In this document: piece by piece, positions 9,453-16,340 of the stretch
How positions within the stretch are numbered: the first letter of the stretch is position 1
Layout: each line of letters starts with the position of its first letter
DNA from: JAAYZK01 sp964535025
GTDB lineage: Bacteria > Planctomycetota > Phycisphaerae > SM23-33 > FEN-1343
Assembly: GCA_964535025.1 (NCBI GenBank)
Contig: CAZHRW010000050.1
Span: forward strand, 1-28,207
Reading direction: 5' to 3'
Length of the DNA stretch: 28,207 nt
Program-made: the position numbers and the translations under genes
Notes under the pieces: model-generated
What the model was told of the DNA's origin: nothing
Seen by the model: the letters and a program-made list of their open reading frames with translations, nothing else
The model's database searches: none

Positions 9453-10719
9453 AGTCCCGCGGCTTGGCGATGGCTTCGATGTCCGGGTCGGGCTCGAGCA
9501 TGGCCTGCTCGATCCGGTGGTTTTCCCGGACGTGGAAGTGCACCTCGAAGGAGTTGAGCAGGTCGATGTACTGCTCCAGCAGGCGGGTCAGCAGGAACTT
9601 TTTGCGGACCGTTTCCCGGGCGGCCTCGCCCATGCGGGCGCGGAGGTCGTCGTTCTTGAGCAGTTGGACGATCCGCCCGGCGGCCTCGGGGATCGACTCG
9701 ACGAGGTAGCCGTTGATCCCGTCGCGGATCTGGTAGCGGATCCCGCCGACCTTGCCGCCGATGACGGGCGTGCCCTTCCACATGGCCTCGGCGACGGTCA
9801 GACCGAACCCCTCGCGCAGGGACTTCTGCAGGACCACCGCCGCCCGCCGCTGCAGGGCGTTGACCAGCAGGCTGTCCTCCTGGTGGACGATCAGCAGGCG
9901 CTCCTCCTGCTGGTTGAGCAGCGACTCGTAGATGGCCTGGCCCTCGGGGTCGTCGGTCGCCGGGGCGCCGACGAGGACCAGCGTGCAGTCGACCTCCCGC
10001 CGCGCGATGCGGAACGCCTCGATGACACCGTTGGGGTCCTTCCAGCGGTCGAACCGCGACACCTGGGCCACGATGGGCTTGTCGGTGGGGATGTTGTATT
10101 TGGCCATGATCGAGTCGATGTGCTCTTCCCCGAGCGGCACGTTGGTCATGGCGAACGGATCGATCGCGGGCATGAAGAAGAACTGCGGGGGCTGGATGTC
10201 CTGCTCGTAGTCGGGGATCGACACGATGACCGCCTGGTACTGGTCGATGAACCGCCGCAGGTACTTCCACAGGCCGATGTTCGGGCTGGTCAGGTCGATG
10301 TGGCACCGCCAGATCCACGGCCGCGACGGCGGGTACGACTCGATCAGCGGCAGCGGCTGGGGGTCGTGGACGATCACGAAGTCGTGGTGGAGGTGGTTGC
10401 GGATGGCGTTCTCGCGGTTGACCTGCTCGTAGACCCACTTGGGGTGTTCGAGCAGTTCGATCTCCGCGCCCTGGATGGCGTTATGGACCGACTTGGTGAA
10501 GGCGAAGAAGTCCGGGTTGCCCTGGATGATCCGCCACTCGGTCTTGATCTCCAGGTTGTTCATCAGCACGCTGAGCGGGGCGAGCATGGTGGCGACGCCG
10601 CCGCCGTAGTAGGTCGAGCTCATGTGCACGACCTCGCGGTCATGCAGGGGTCTGGACTTCTTCCAGATGCGCTCGATCGTCTCGTCGCCGACAAACTGGG
10701 CATAATCCTCAAATGCCAT
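9451..10719 (-). CDS. treT: Trehalose glycosyltransferring synthase (TreT-like, GT4)
   Basis: A 422-residue cytoplasmic GT-B glycosyltransferase. TreT enzymes join NDP-glucose and glucose to make trehalose (reversibly). Recognisable blocks are STYYGGGVATML near the N terminus, HDPQPLPLI, WRCHIDLTSPN, VSRFDRWKDPNGVIEAF (220-236), and the GT4 E-x7-E motif in REGFGLTVAEA (E303, E311) followed by GTPVIGGKVGGI. A GAGGAG ribosome site five bases before the ATG at 10719 decides this start over an in-frame ATG 12 codons upstream. It lies 111 bases below the deiminase gene and could be read from the same message. Specificity for trehalose is inferred from strong family resemblance; a trehalose phosphorylase is the main alternative. 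Confidence 0.88.
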   Translation of the reverse strand: MAFEDYAQFVGDETIERIWKKSRPLHDREVVHMSSTYYGGGVATMLAPLSVLMNNLEIKTEWRIIQGNPDFFAFTKSVHNAIQGAEIELLEHPKWVYEQVNRENAIRNHLHHDFVIVHDPQPLPLIESYPPSRPWIWRCHIDLTSPNIGLWKYLRRFIDQYQAVIVSIPDYEQDIQPPQFFFMPAIDPFAMTNVPLGEEHIDSIMAKYNIPTDKPIVAQVSRFDRWKDPNGVIEAFRIARREVDCTLVLVGAPATDDPEGQAIYESLLNQQEERLLIVHQEDSLLVNALQRRAAVVLQKSLREGFGLTVAEAMWKGTPVIGGKVGGIRYQIRDGINGYLVESIPEAAGRIVQLLKNDDLRARMGEAARETVRKKFLLTRLLEQYIDLLNSFEVHFHVRENHRIEQAMLEPDPDIEAIAKPRD

Positions 10720-10785
10720 AAACGCTCCTCGGCCCCCGGTGTTATGTGTGGGCATCGTCCTATCGGGGGCGTCTCTTCACTTGGA

Positions 10786-10791
10786 ATTCTA
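10786..10791 (-). promoter_or_regulatory. Possible -10 box (TAGAAT) for treT
   Basis: On the minus strand the sequence reads TAGAAT, five of six matches to the -10 consensus, about 67 bases before the treT ATG. No recognisable -35 box lies 17 bases upstream. The gene might instead be read through from the deiminase gene. Confidence 0.25.
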
Positions 10792-10830
10792 GACAGGCCC
10801 CCTGCATCGGGCCGAACGCGGCGCCGACGT

Positions 10831-12066
10831 TTACCGTCGCCCCTCGCCCGCCGCGCGCCGGCGGCCGCGGGGGCGGGGCGGGGCGGCCTGCTCGCCGGCC
10901 CAGAACCGCAGCCTGTCGGGGTCGACCGGCACGAAGGACGGCACGTGGGTCGTCACGCAGTGCAGCGCGCCGCCGAGCTGGATGAGCGAGTCGACGTTGA
11001 TCGGGACGATCCGCCAGTCCGGCAGCAGCCGTGCGTACACCGCCAGCGCCTCGCGCTCGATCGCGGGGTCGACGTCGGAGTAGGAGGGAACCAGCAGCAC
11101 CCCGTTGGCGAAGATGACGTTGGTGTAGCTGCGCCACACCCCGTCGGCGGCGGGGGGCATGGGGATGCGATAGACCTTCACGGGTCCCTTGCGGGTGGGC
11201 AGGCCGGCGAGGCGTTCAGCGGCCTGCTCGAGGATGAAGGCGTTGACCGGGTCGACGGTCGGGTCGATGCGGGCGACGACGGCGACGTTCTCGGCCAGGA
11301 ACGTCATGAACATGTCGACGTGCTCGGTCTCCTCGTCCTCCAGCGGCCGCAGGTTGATCCAGGTCCGGATGCGGAAGAGGTACTGCAGCAGCACGCGAAT
11401 GTGCTCCTCGCCGTAACCGCGATCGCCGTTGGCGTCGACCAGGGCCGAGGTGGTGACGCACAGCCCGTCGCCGTTGGTCAGGAAGTTGCCCCCGTCCAGC
11501 CGCAGGGGCACCGGCAGGACGTCCAGGTCGAACTGCCAGCCCAGCCAGGCGGGCACGAGGTCCTCGCCGGCCGCCTCGGTGTCGTAGATGCTCTGGGCGT
11601 ACTCGGCGTCGATGATCTCGACGGTCCCGTCGTCGCGGCGGACGAACAGCGGGCCGTAGTCGCGCGCCCACATCGTCCGCGCCGGGCTGATCACGAACGT
11701 CACGGCGTTGGCGGGCAGGCCCCGGTCGATCAGGAGCTTGCGGGCGATCTGGCGGTGCAGGTCGCTGGGCACCAGGGCGATCAGCCGCACGTGGGCGCTC
11801 GCCGCGGCGGCCAGGTCGGCGAAGATCTGCCCGTGCTCGGCGATCAGCTCGCCGGCGCCGACGATCAGGGCCGATTGCGGCTGAAACTCGGCCGCGACGC
11901 CGGCGATCGGGGCCTCGACGATCTGCTCGACCGCGGCCGGCGCGCCGCCCGCGCCGCCGCCGGGATCTGCACCCCCGGCGACCAGCGCCAGGGCGATACA
12001 GGCCACCACGGCCGCGGCGGCCCACGACCTGCGGGTCGGCGTGACGCTGCTGTCGTGTCTGTCCAT
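10831..12066 (-). CDS. Exported agmatine deiminase / peptidylarginine-deiminase family (PAD_porph) protein
   Basis: A 411-residue guanidino-group-modifying hydrolase. Catalytic blocks are MWARDYGPLF, LDGGNF, the HVDMF histidine motif, and LGGALHCVTTHVP with nucleophile C370. These are shared by agmatine deiminases and bacterial peptidylarginine deiminases. An N-terminal segment with basic residues (TPTRRSW), the hydrophobic stretch AAAAVVACIALALVAGG and a small-residue-rich linker looks like a Sec signal peptide or membrane anchor, so the enzyme probably acts outside the cytoplasm. That is unusual for an agmatine deiminase. GGAGGAG six bases before the ATG at 12066 fixes the start. It lies 46 bases below the PLP decarboxylase gene, so it is likely part of the speD-like operon. 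The C-terminal tail is Arg/Pro-rich. Confidence 0.82.
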   Translation of the reverse strand: MDRHDSSVTPTRRSWAAAAVVACIALALVAGGADPGGGAGGAPAAVEQIVEAPIAGVAAEFQPQSALIVGAGELIAEHGQIFADLAAAASAHVRLIALVPSDLHRQIARKLLIDRGLPANAVTFVISPARTMWARDYGPLFVRRDDGTVEIIDAEYAQSIYDTEAAGEDLVPAWLGWQFDLDVLPVPLRLDGGNFLTNGDGLCVTTSALVDANGDRGYGEEHIRVLLQYLFRIRTWINLRPLEDEETEHVDMFMTFLAENVAVVARIDPTVDPVNAFILEQAAERLAGLPTRKGPVKVYRIPMPPAADGVWRSYTNVIFANGVLLVPSYSDVDPAIEREALAVYARLLPDWRIVPINVDSLIQLGGALHCVTTHVPSFVPVDPDRLRFWAGEQAAPPRPRGRRRAAGEGRR

Positions 12067-12112
12067 GGGTGCTCCTCCATCCCCTGTGCCGGTCAACGCA
12101 CCGGCCGGTCGT

Positions 12113-13342
12113 TTATTGTGCCGAATCCAGCGGAACCACCGCCGGGATCGGCTTGATGAAGTCCTGGCGAAGGCTGTACGTGTACGCGCCCTGGCTGGGC
12201 ACCAGCAGGACGTCGCCGGGGGCGATGTCTTGGCCCCAGCAGGCGTAGCCCCAGAGATCGTGCGGCGTGCACAGGCAGCCGTGGACGTCGCAGGCCCGTT
12301 CGGTGACCGCCGGATGGGTGAGGTTGACGATGGGGAAGAAGTCCGTCTCGAACCGCTCCCAGCCGACGGCGTTCGTGCCGGCGTCGGTGATCACCAGGTC
12401 GGCCGCCTTGCGATCGACGACGGTCATCAGCAGGTGCATCCCGTCGTGGCACAGCCAGCGGCCCGGCTCCAGGCAGATCGTCGCGACCGCCGGCGGCAGG
12501 TGTGCGGCGATCGCCTCGCTCAGGGCCGTCGCGAACCGCTCGAGGGTCGCCGCCGGCCGCCAGTACCGCCGCCGGTCGGGCGGGCTGCCGCCCTGGAGCC
12601 ACTCGCCCGACTCGGGCCAGTAGCCGCCGCCGATGTCGACGAACTCCAGCCGGCGCGCCCGGGCGGTCGGCAGCCGCCGCAGCGTCCGGCCCAGCCGGCC
12701 GAGGAAGTCCACCTGGGCGGACGGGTCGAGGTTCCAGCTCGTGTGGAACTGCAGCCCCCGGACCTGGACGTGGCCGCACGCCTCGGCTTCGGCGAGGAAG
12801 CGGTCCAGCTCGCCCAGGGCGATGCCGAACTTCCGCCACAGGCCGCGGGGGTCGACCGTCAGTCGCACGCCGGCGCGGACCGTCACGCCGCGTGCGGCGG
12901 CGGCGGCGGTCAGGCGGGCCAGCTCGGCGAAGCTGTCCAGCAGGACCGTCACCCGTCCGGCGTGCGCGGCCGCCAGGGCCAGCTCGGCGTCGGTCTTGCC
13001 GGGCCCGCTGAAGAGGATGGACTCGGCCTGGAGGTCCAGCGCCGCGGCCAGCTCTCGCCCGCTGGAGACGTCCAGGCCCACGCCGCACGCCAGGAGCGTC
13101 CGGGCGACGTCGGGGTGGTTGTTGCTCTTGATCGCGTAGTAGACGCGGACCGGCCGGGCCATCGCCGCGGCGAACACGTCGATGAACCGCCGCGCGCGCG
13201 CCCGCAGGGCTTCGCGGTCGAGGACGTACAGCGGCGAGCCGTGCCGTCTTACCAGGGCCAGGTAGGCCTCGGCGCGGGCGAGGTGGTCGCGGACCATCGC
13301 CTCGATGGCCTCGGGCGGGACCTCGGCGAGCTGCTCGTTCAC
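12113..13342 (-). CDS. Fold-type III PLP-dependent amino-acid decarboxylase (Orn/DAP/Arg decarboxylase family)
   Basis: A 409-residue enzyme of the alanine-racemase-barrel decarboxylase family. K72 in VYYAIKSNNHP is the PLP lysine; GLDVSSGRELAAAL follows. GGG at 238-240 (FVDIGGGYWP) and EPGR at 292-295 bind the cofactor phosphate. C358 and D362 in LCTPHDLWG match the Cys/Asp of the active-site partner loop, and GAYTYS lies near the C terminus. The family covers ornithine, lysine, diaminopimelate and carboxynorspermidine decarboxylases; I cannot assign the substrate. The start is a GTG whose GTGA overlaps the ATP-grasp stop, with GGAGG upstream. The coupling shows that it works in the same pathway as the ligase. 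Reading upstream of the GTG gives only a shadow of the ligase gene. Confidence 0.9.
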   Translation of the reverse strand: MNEQLAEVPPEAIEAMVRDHLARAEAYLALVRRHGSPLYVLDREALRARARRFIDVFAAAMARPVRVYYAIKSNNHPDVARTLLACGVGLDVSSGRELAAALDLQAESILFSGPGKTDAELALAAAHAGRVTVLLDSFAELARLTAAAAARGVTVRAGVRLTVDPRGLWRKFGIALGELDRFLAEAEACGHVQVRGLQFHTSWNLDPSAQVDFLGRLGRTLRRLPTARARRLEFVDIGGGYWPESGEWLQGGSPPDRRRYWRPAATLERFATALSEAIAAHLPPAVATICLEPGRWLCHDGMHLLMTVVDRKAADLVITDAGTNAVGWERFETDFFPIVNLTHPAVTERACDVHGCLCTPHDLWGYACWGQDIAPGDVLLVPSQGAYTYSLRQDFIKPIPAVVPLDSAQ

Positions 13343-14601
13343 GCGGCGTCCTCCATGACGACCCGCACGCCGGCCAGCAGGTCTTCGCACTGGGCCGCCA
13401 CCGGCCGTCGGGGGTCGGGGCGGAAGATGAGGAACCCCAGGACCCACAGGTCGTAGTGCTCGGGCGGGAGGACGACGCGGTGGCCCTTGCTGCGGATGAG
13501 CGTGATCTGGCGGACCCGCGGATCGGCGGCGGCCCGGCGGGTGTCGATGTGGTGGATCGTCCCGCTTTGGGTCGCGTGGATCCGCACCGCGACGTGGCGC
13601 GTCCAGCGGTTCATTGGCGGCAGGTGGATGGCACGGCCCTCGGCAACGTCCAGGGCCAGGCCGATCACGTCCACGCCGCCGGCCAGGCGGATCACGTCCG
13701 GCAGGCAGTCCCCGCCCGGGCGGGGCGCCAGCTCGAGCATCAGAGGGCCGTCGTCGGTGACGATGAAGTCCGCCATGCAGATCGAGCGGCTCAATCCCAC
13801 GGCGCGGGCGGCGCCCTGGAGGACGTCGGCCAGCCGCGTCCGACTCAGGCCCGCCGGCAGGGCGGCGGGGACCTCGTAGCCGTGGATCGTGCCGAACGGG
13901 CCGTACGACAGACGCACCTTCCTCGCCAGCCGGACGATCCGCAGGCCGTGCTCCTCCAGGAGGAAGTCGCAACTGTACTCGTCACCGACGGCGACCTGCT
14001 CGGCGAGGATCCGCCCGCCGGCGCCGGCGTACATGCGATTGCTCGCCTGGCGGACCATGGCCTGGCGGATCGCCGCGACGCCCGCGGCGGTCTCCTCGTC
14101 GCCGCGACAGAGGAAGACGTACTCGCTGCCCGACCCGGTGGGGGGCTTGAGGACGCAGGCGCCCCCGGCGCGCCGCTGGAAAGCGACGGCCTCGGCGGCG
14201 GTGCGGACGAGGGCGCCGTCGGGGCAGGGCACGTCGGCCGCCCGCCAGGCGTCCTTGCAGTGGAGCTTGTCGCGGCAGAGGGCGATGGCGTCGATCGACG
14301 GGTAGGGCAGCTCGAGCGCCTGGGCGAGCCGTGCCGCCAGCGGCATGGCCTCGCAGTCGTAGCAGGTGATCCCCCCCAGGCGGATGTCGTAGCGGCGCAG
14401 GTGCTCGGCGAGGGCCCGGCGGACCCGCTGGGCGTGCCGCAGGTCCTCCACCAGCTCGGTCCGCTCATCCGGGGCGGGCTCGGTCCCGCGGCGTCGCTCG
14501 GCCGGGTCGGTGATGAACAGGGCGCGGCCGGGCCAGGTCCGGTCGATCCAATGGATGTAGTCCGTGGTGGTGCCGACCACGAGAACCCGTGTATCAGGCA
14601 C
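13339..14601 (-). CDS. ATP-grasp ligase (amino-acid/carboxylate-amine ligase type)
   Basis: A 420-residue ATP-grasp enzyme, expected to activate a carboxylate as acyl phosphate and join it to an amine. The N-terminal pre-ATP-grasp Rossmann domain begins RVLVVGTTTDYIHWID. ATP-grasp features are K112 (CRDKLHCKDAW), K152 with the glycine-rich loop TGSGSEYV, E201 in ILAEQV, E209/D212 in GDEYSCD, and E290 plus R294 in MLELAPRPGGD. This resembles L-amino-acid ligases and carnosine-synthase-like enzymes rather than biotin carboxylases. I chose the GTG at 14601, which overlaps the acyltransferase stop by eight bases and starts just before the first strand. The ATG at 14649 would add 16 low-complexity residues and a 56-base overlap. 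Substrates are unknown. Confidence 0.87.
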   Translation of the reverse strand: MPDTRVLVVGTTTDYIHWIDRTWPGRALFITDPAERRRGTEPAPDERTELVEDLRHAQRVRRALAEHLRRYDIRLGGITCYDCEAMPLAARLAQALELPYPSIDAIALCRDKLHCKDAWRAADVPCPDGALVRTAAEAVAFQRRAGGACVLKPPTGSGSEYVFLCRGDEETAAGVAAIRQAMVRQASNRMYAGAGGRILAEQVAVGDEYSCDFLLEEHGLRIVRLARKVRLSYGPFGTIHGYEVPAALPAGLSRTRLADVLQGAARAVGLSRSICMADFIVTDDGPLMLELAPRPGGDCLPDVIRLAGGVDVIGLALDVAEGRAIHLPPMNRWTRHVAVRIHATQSGTIHHIDTRRAAADPRVRQITLIRSKGHRVVLPPEHYDLWVLGFLIFRPDPRRPVAAQCEDLLAGVRVVMEDAA

Positions 14602-15550
14602 GGCTGCTGAGGGCCTCTGCCCGGCCGATGGCGGTGGCGTCGTCGTCATCGTTTCGCACCTGATACAGGGGTCTCGCGGCCAGGTGGAAGCGGCGCTTCC
14701 ACCCGAAGTCGCCGCACAGGAAGTCCACCAGGCCCAGCCGCCGCTCGCACGCCCACCGGAGATGATGGAAGTTGATCACCTTGGCGATCCCCGGCAGGGC
14801 CGGATCGGTGGCGCCGGCGAGCAGCGTGTACGTGTTGCGGTAGACGGCCCCGACGTCCACGGCGGCGATCCGCTCGCCGGCCAGGACCGTCGTCACGCGC
14901 AGCCAGCCGCGCTCGGCCAGCAGCCGCACCAGGGCCCGGAACGATGCGAGAAACCGCCCGTCGGCGAAGTACGACCGTTCGCCGAAGGATGCGAGGTTCA
15001 TCTCGAACAGCGCGTCGGCGTCGCGGAGGTCGTCGTGGCGGAAGCGCAGACCGCCGGCGGCCAGGTCGTCCAGCTCGCGGGTGAGCTTCTTGCGGCTCTT
15101 GGCCGAGAAGCGCTGGAAGTACCGCTCGAAGCTGTAGTCGTAGTCACCGGGGCGGAAGAGATACCCCACCTCGTCGACGGCGTCCGCCGGCGGCGGGGCG
15201 GGGAAGGATTCGGCCGTCAGGTAGCGCAGGTGCGCCGGGCGCGGGCAGCCCGCCAGCAGGGCCGCGGCGACGTCGCCGCTGTCGGCGACGATGCGGTTGG
15301 ACTCCAGCCAGGTCCTGCCGTGGTACGTCTCGCCCGGAAAGCACCCCCGGTAGCCGTGCTCGTCGATCTCGCTCAGCGCCAGCAGCCCCCGCGGCGCCGA
15401 TGCGCCGCCGGGCACGAGGAACAGCGGGCGGTAGCGGTAGTGCTCGTGGAAGCACAGCCGCACCTCCCACAGGTCGAACAGGGTCGCCGTCGGGACCAGG
15501 CGCCGCCACAGACGCTCGCAGACGGCGATGTTGTCGATGACGGCGACCAT
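14594..15550 (-). CDS. GNAT/FemAB-like acyltransferase
   Basis: A 318-residue protein whose second half looks like the Acetyltransf_6 (CelD/FemAB-like) GNAT fold: YFQRFSAKSRKKLTRELDD, then ALFEMNLASFGERSYF, LAGERIAAVDVGAVYRNTY and INFHHLRWACERRLGLVDFL. Such proteins transfer an acyl or aminoacyl group to an amine, from acyl-CoA or aminoacyl-tRNA. The N-terminal half is a degenerate related lobe. The ATG lies three bases after the speD-like stop, with GAGGAAG as ribosome site inside the previous gene. The C-terminal codons are overlapped by the ATP-grasp gene. The acyl donor and acceptor are not predictable; the neighbours suggest an amine product of one of the decarboxylases. Confidence 0.75.
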   Translation of the reverse strand: MVAVIDNIAVCERLWRRLVPTATLFDLWEVRLCFHEHYRYRPLFLVPGGASAPRGLLALSEIDEHGYRGCFPGETYHGRTWLESNRIVADSGDVAAALLAGCPRPAHLRYLTAESFPAPPPADAVDEVGYLFRPGDYDYSFERYFQRFSAKSRKKLTRELDDLAAGGLRFRHDDLRDADALFEMNLASFGERSYFADGRFLASFRALVRLLAERGWLRVTTVLAGERIAAVDVGAVYRNTYTLLAGATDPALPGIAKVINFHHLRWACERRLGLVDFLCGDFGWKRRFHLAARPLYQVRNDDDDATAIGRAEALSSRA

Positions 15551-15553
15551 GGG

Positions 15554-15943
15554 CTACTTCCTCAGCGTCACGTGCATCGTGCTCGAGGTGCTGCCGAAGT
15601 ACCGCTCGGCGAAGTCGCGCACGACGTCGGGGTCGTAGGGCTTGCAGCTGAACACGTCCAGGTACGTTGCGTTGGTCAGGTTGGCGAAGTGGGCGCTGAT
15701 CAGCGACGTCTCGATCAACTGCACCATCGAGTACCCGGCGACCCGCTCATCCTCGCCGAAGTGAACCACCTGGGGCTCGCCGAACCGTCTCATCTCGATC
15801 AACTCGCACAGGTCGATCACGAACTGCCGGATATACGCGGCCGAGCGGATCAGGTCGGGATCACAATCATAGATGTCGATGCTGGCGGCCACGCCCCAGA
15901 CGCCCTGTTCGATGGCGGAGGCCTTCACGGCTTGTCCATTCAT
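15554..15943 (-). CDS. speD: S-adenosylmethionine decarboxylase-like (SpeD family) pyruvoyl enzyme
   Basis: A 129-residue homologue of prokaryotic SpeD, which self-cleaves at a serine to make a pyruvoyl group and decarboxylates S-adenosylmethionine. The core reads VQLIETSLISAHF, then YLDVFSC 15 residues after the histidine. Aligning that spacing with the canonical ESHLxIH...FTC places S80 on the self-cleaving serine, H85 on the processing histidine and C100 on the catalytic cysteine, so the catalytic triad is kept. The residue before the serine is Thr instead of Glu and the ESH signature is lost, so substrate specificity may differ. SpeD homologues that act as arginine or ornithine decarboxylases are known. 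AGGAG precedes the ATG. It is the first gene of a gapless operon with no aminopropyltransferase. Confidence 0.83.
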   Translation of the reverse strand: MNGQAVKASAIEQGVWGVAASIDIYDCDPDLIRSAAYIRQFVIDLCELIEMRRFGEPQVVHFGEDERVAGYSMVQLIETSLISAHFANLTNATYLDVFSCKPYDPDVVRDFAERYFGSTSSTMHVTLRK

Positions 15944-15959
15944 CCTTGCGCTCCTTGTT

Positions 15960-15980
15960 CGGGCGGATCCGATCCGCCCG
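15960..15980. promoter_or_regulatory. 21-bp perfect palindrome in the speD-like leader
   Basis: CGGGCGGATC at 15960-15969 and GATCCGCCCG at 15971-15980 are perfect inverted copies around one central C. It lies 16 bases upstream of the ATG and only a few bases from the AGGAG site. It could be an operator for a dimeric repressor or an mRNA hairpin that limits ribosome access. Confidence 0.55.
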
Positions 15981-16016
15981 AAGCTGCCAATGGGTCAATA
16001 CACTGACGGTCCCTAA

Positions 16017-16032
16017 AGCACAACGTGTGCCA
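16017..16032 (-). promoter_or_regulatory. Sigma-54-type (-24/-12) promoter for the speD-like operon
   Basis: On the minus strand the sequence reads TGGCACA-CGTT-GTGCT, against the consensus TGGCACG-N4-TTGCW. The invariant GG and GC are present with the required 10-base spacing; two other positions differ. Transcription would start near 16006, giving a leader of about 63 bases before the speD-like ATG. A sigma-54 activator is encoded divergently next to it. Confidence 0.55.
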
Positions 16033-16150
16033 CAAGCACGGCCCGGGCGGCTGAAATTCCCCATCCGGCGGCAGCGGACCGAGTTACGAATGGATGGCGG
16101 TCGACATTTTCCATCCCGCCCGCCCCGGACGCCCTGCGAAGCGTCGTGAT

Positions 16151-16166
16151 CGGTATTGAACTACCG
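16151..16166. promoter_or_regulatory. CGGTA-N6-TACCG palindrome, copy 1 (candidate activator site)
   Basis: CGGTA and TACCG flank TTGAAC. The centre lies about 128 bases upstream of the -24 element of the speD-like promoter, a usual distance for a sigma-54 enhancer site. A second copy with the same arms and gap lies 125 bp further. Confidence 0.5.
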
Positions 16167-16275
16167 AGTTTGGGGACGTTCCCCGGCCGGGATGACACCG
16201 CCGATTTCCCCTGGGGGCGACGGTTGGAAAAAACCACTATGGATAGCGGAGAAAACGCTTCCGTCGGCGCCGGGT

Positions 16276-16291
16276 CGGTAGGATAATACCG
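16276..16291. promoter_or_regulatory. CGGTA-N6-TACCG palindrome, copy 2, overlapping a GATAAT -10 box
   Basis: The arms are identical to copy 1; the gap is GGATAA. GATAAT at 16282-16287 could be the -10 box of the sigma-54 activator gene (start near 16294, leader about 47 bases), so a protein bound here could repress that gene while enhancing the divergent operon. No good -35 box is seen. Confidence 0.45.
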
Positions 16292-16340
16292 AATCATGAA
16301 AACAGGCACTGTGGTGCCGATTTGAGGGAGTGGCCGAGCC

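Larger units (their letters stand above)
15944..16340. other. 397-bp divergent control region between the speD-like operon and the sigma-54 activator gene
   Basis: No gene is seen here. The region holds a long palindrome next to the speD-like ribosome site, a sigma-54-type promoter facing left, two CGGTA-N6-TACCG palindromes, a GGGGA-CGT-TCCCC inverted repeat at 16172-16184, and a GGCAC-TGTG-GTGCC hairpin at 16305-16318. The density of symmetric elements suggests it controls both flanking transcription units. Confidence 0.6.

Noticed and set aside
9517..12156. 879-codon plus-strand reading frame opposite treT and the deiminase gene
   Set aside because: Spans two real minus-strand genes and their spacer; low-complexity translation.
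13343..13972. N-terminal extension of the PLP decarboxylase frame
   Set aside because: Shadow of the ATP-grasp gene; the GTG overlapping its stop with GGAGG upstream is the better start.
16304..16319. GGCAC...GTGCC as a sigma-54 promoter for the activator gene
   Set aside because: GG and GC are only 9 bases apart; sigma-54 needs 10. It is better read as a small hairpin.
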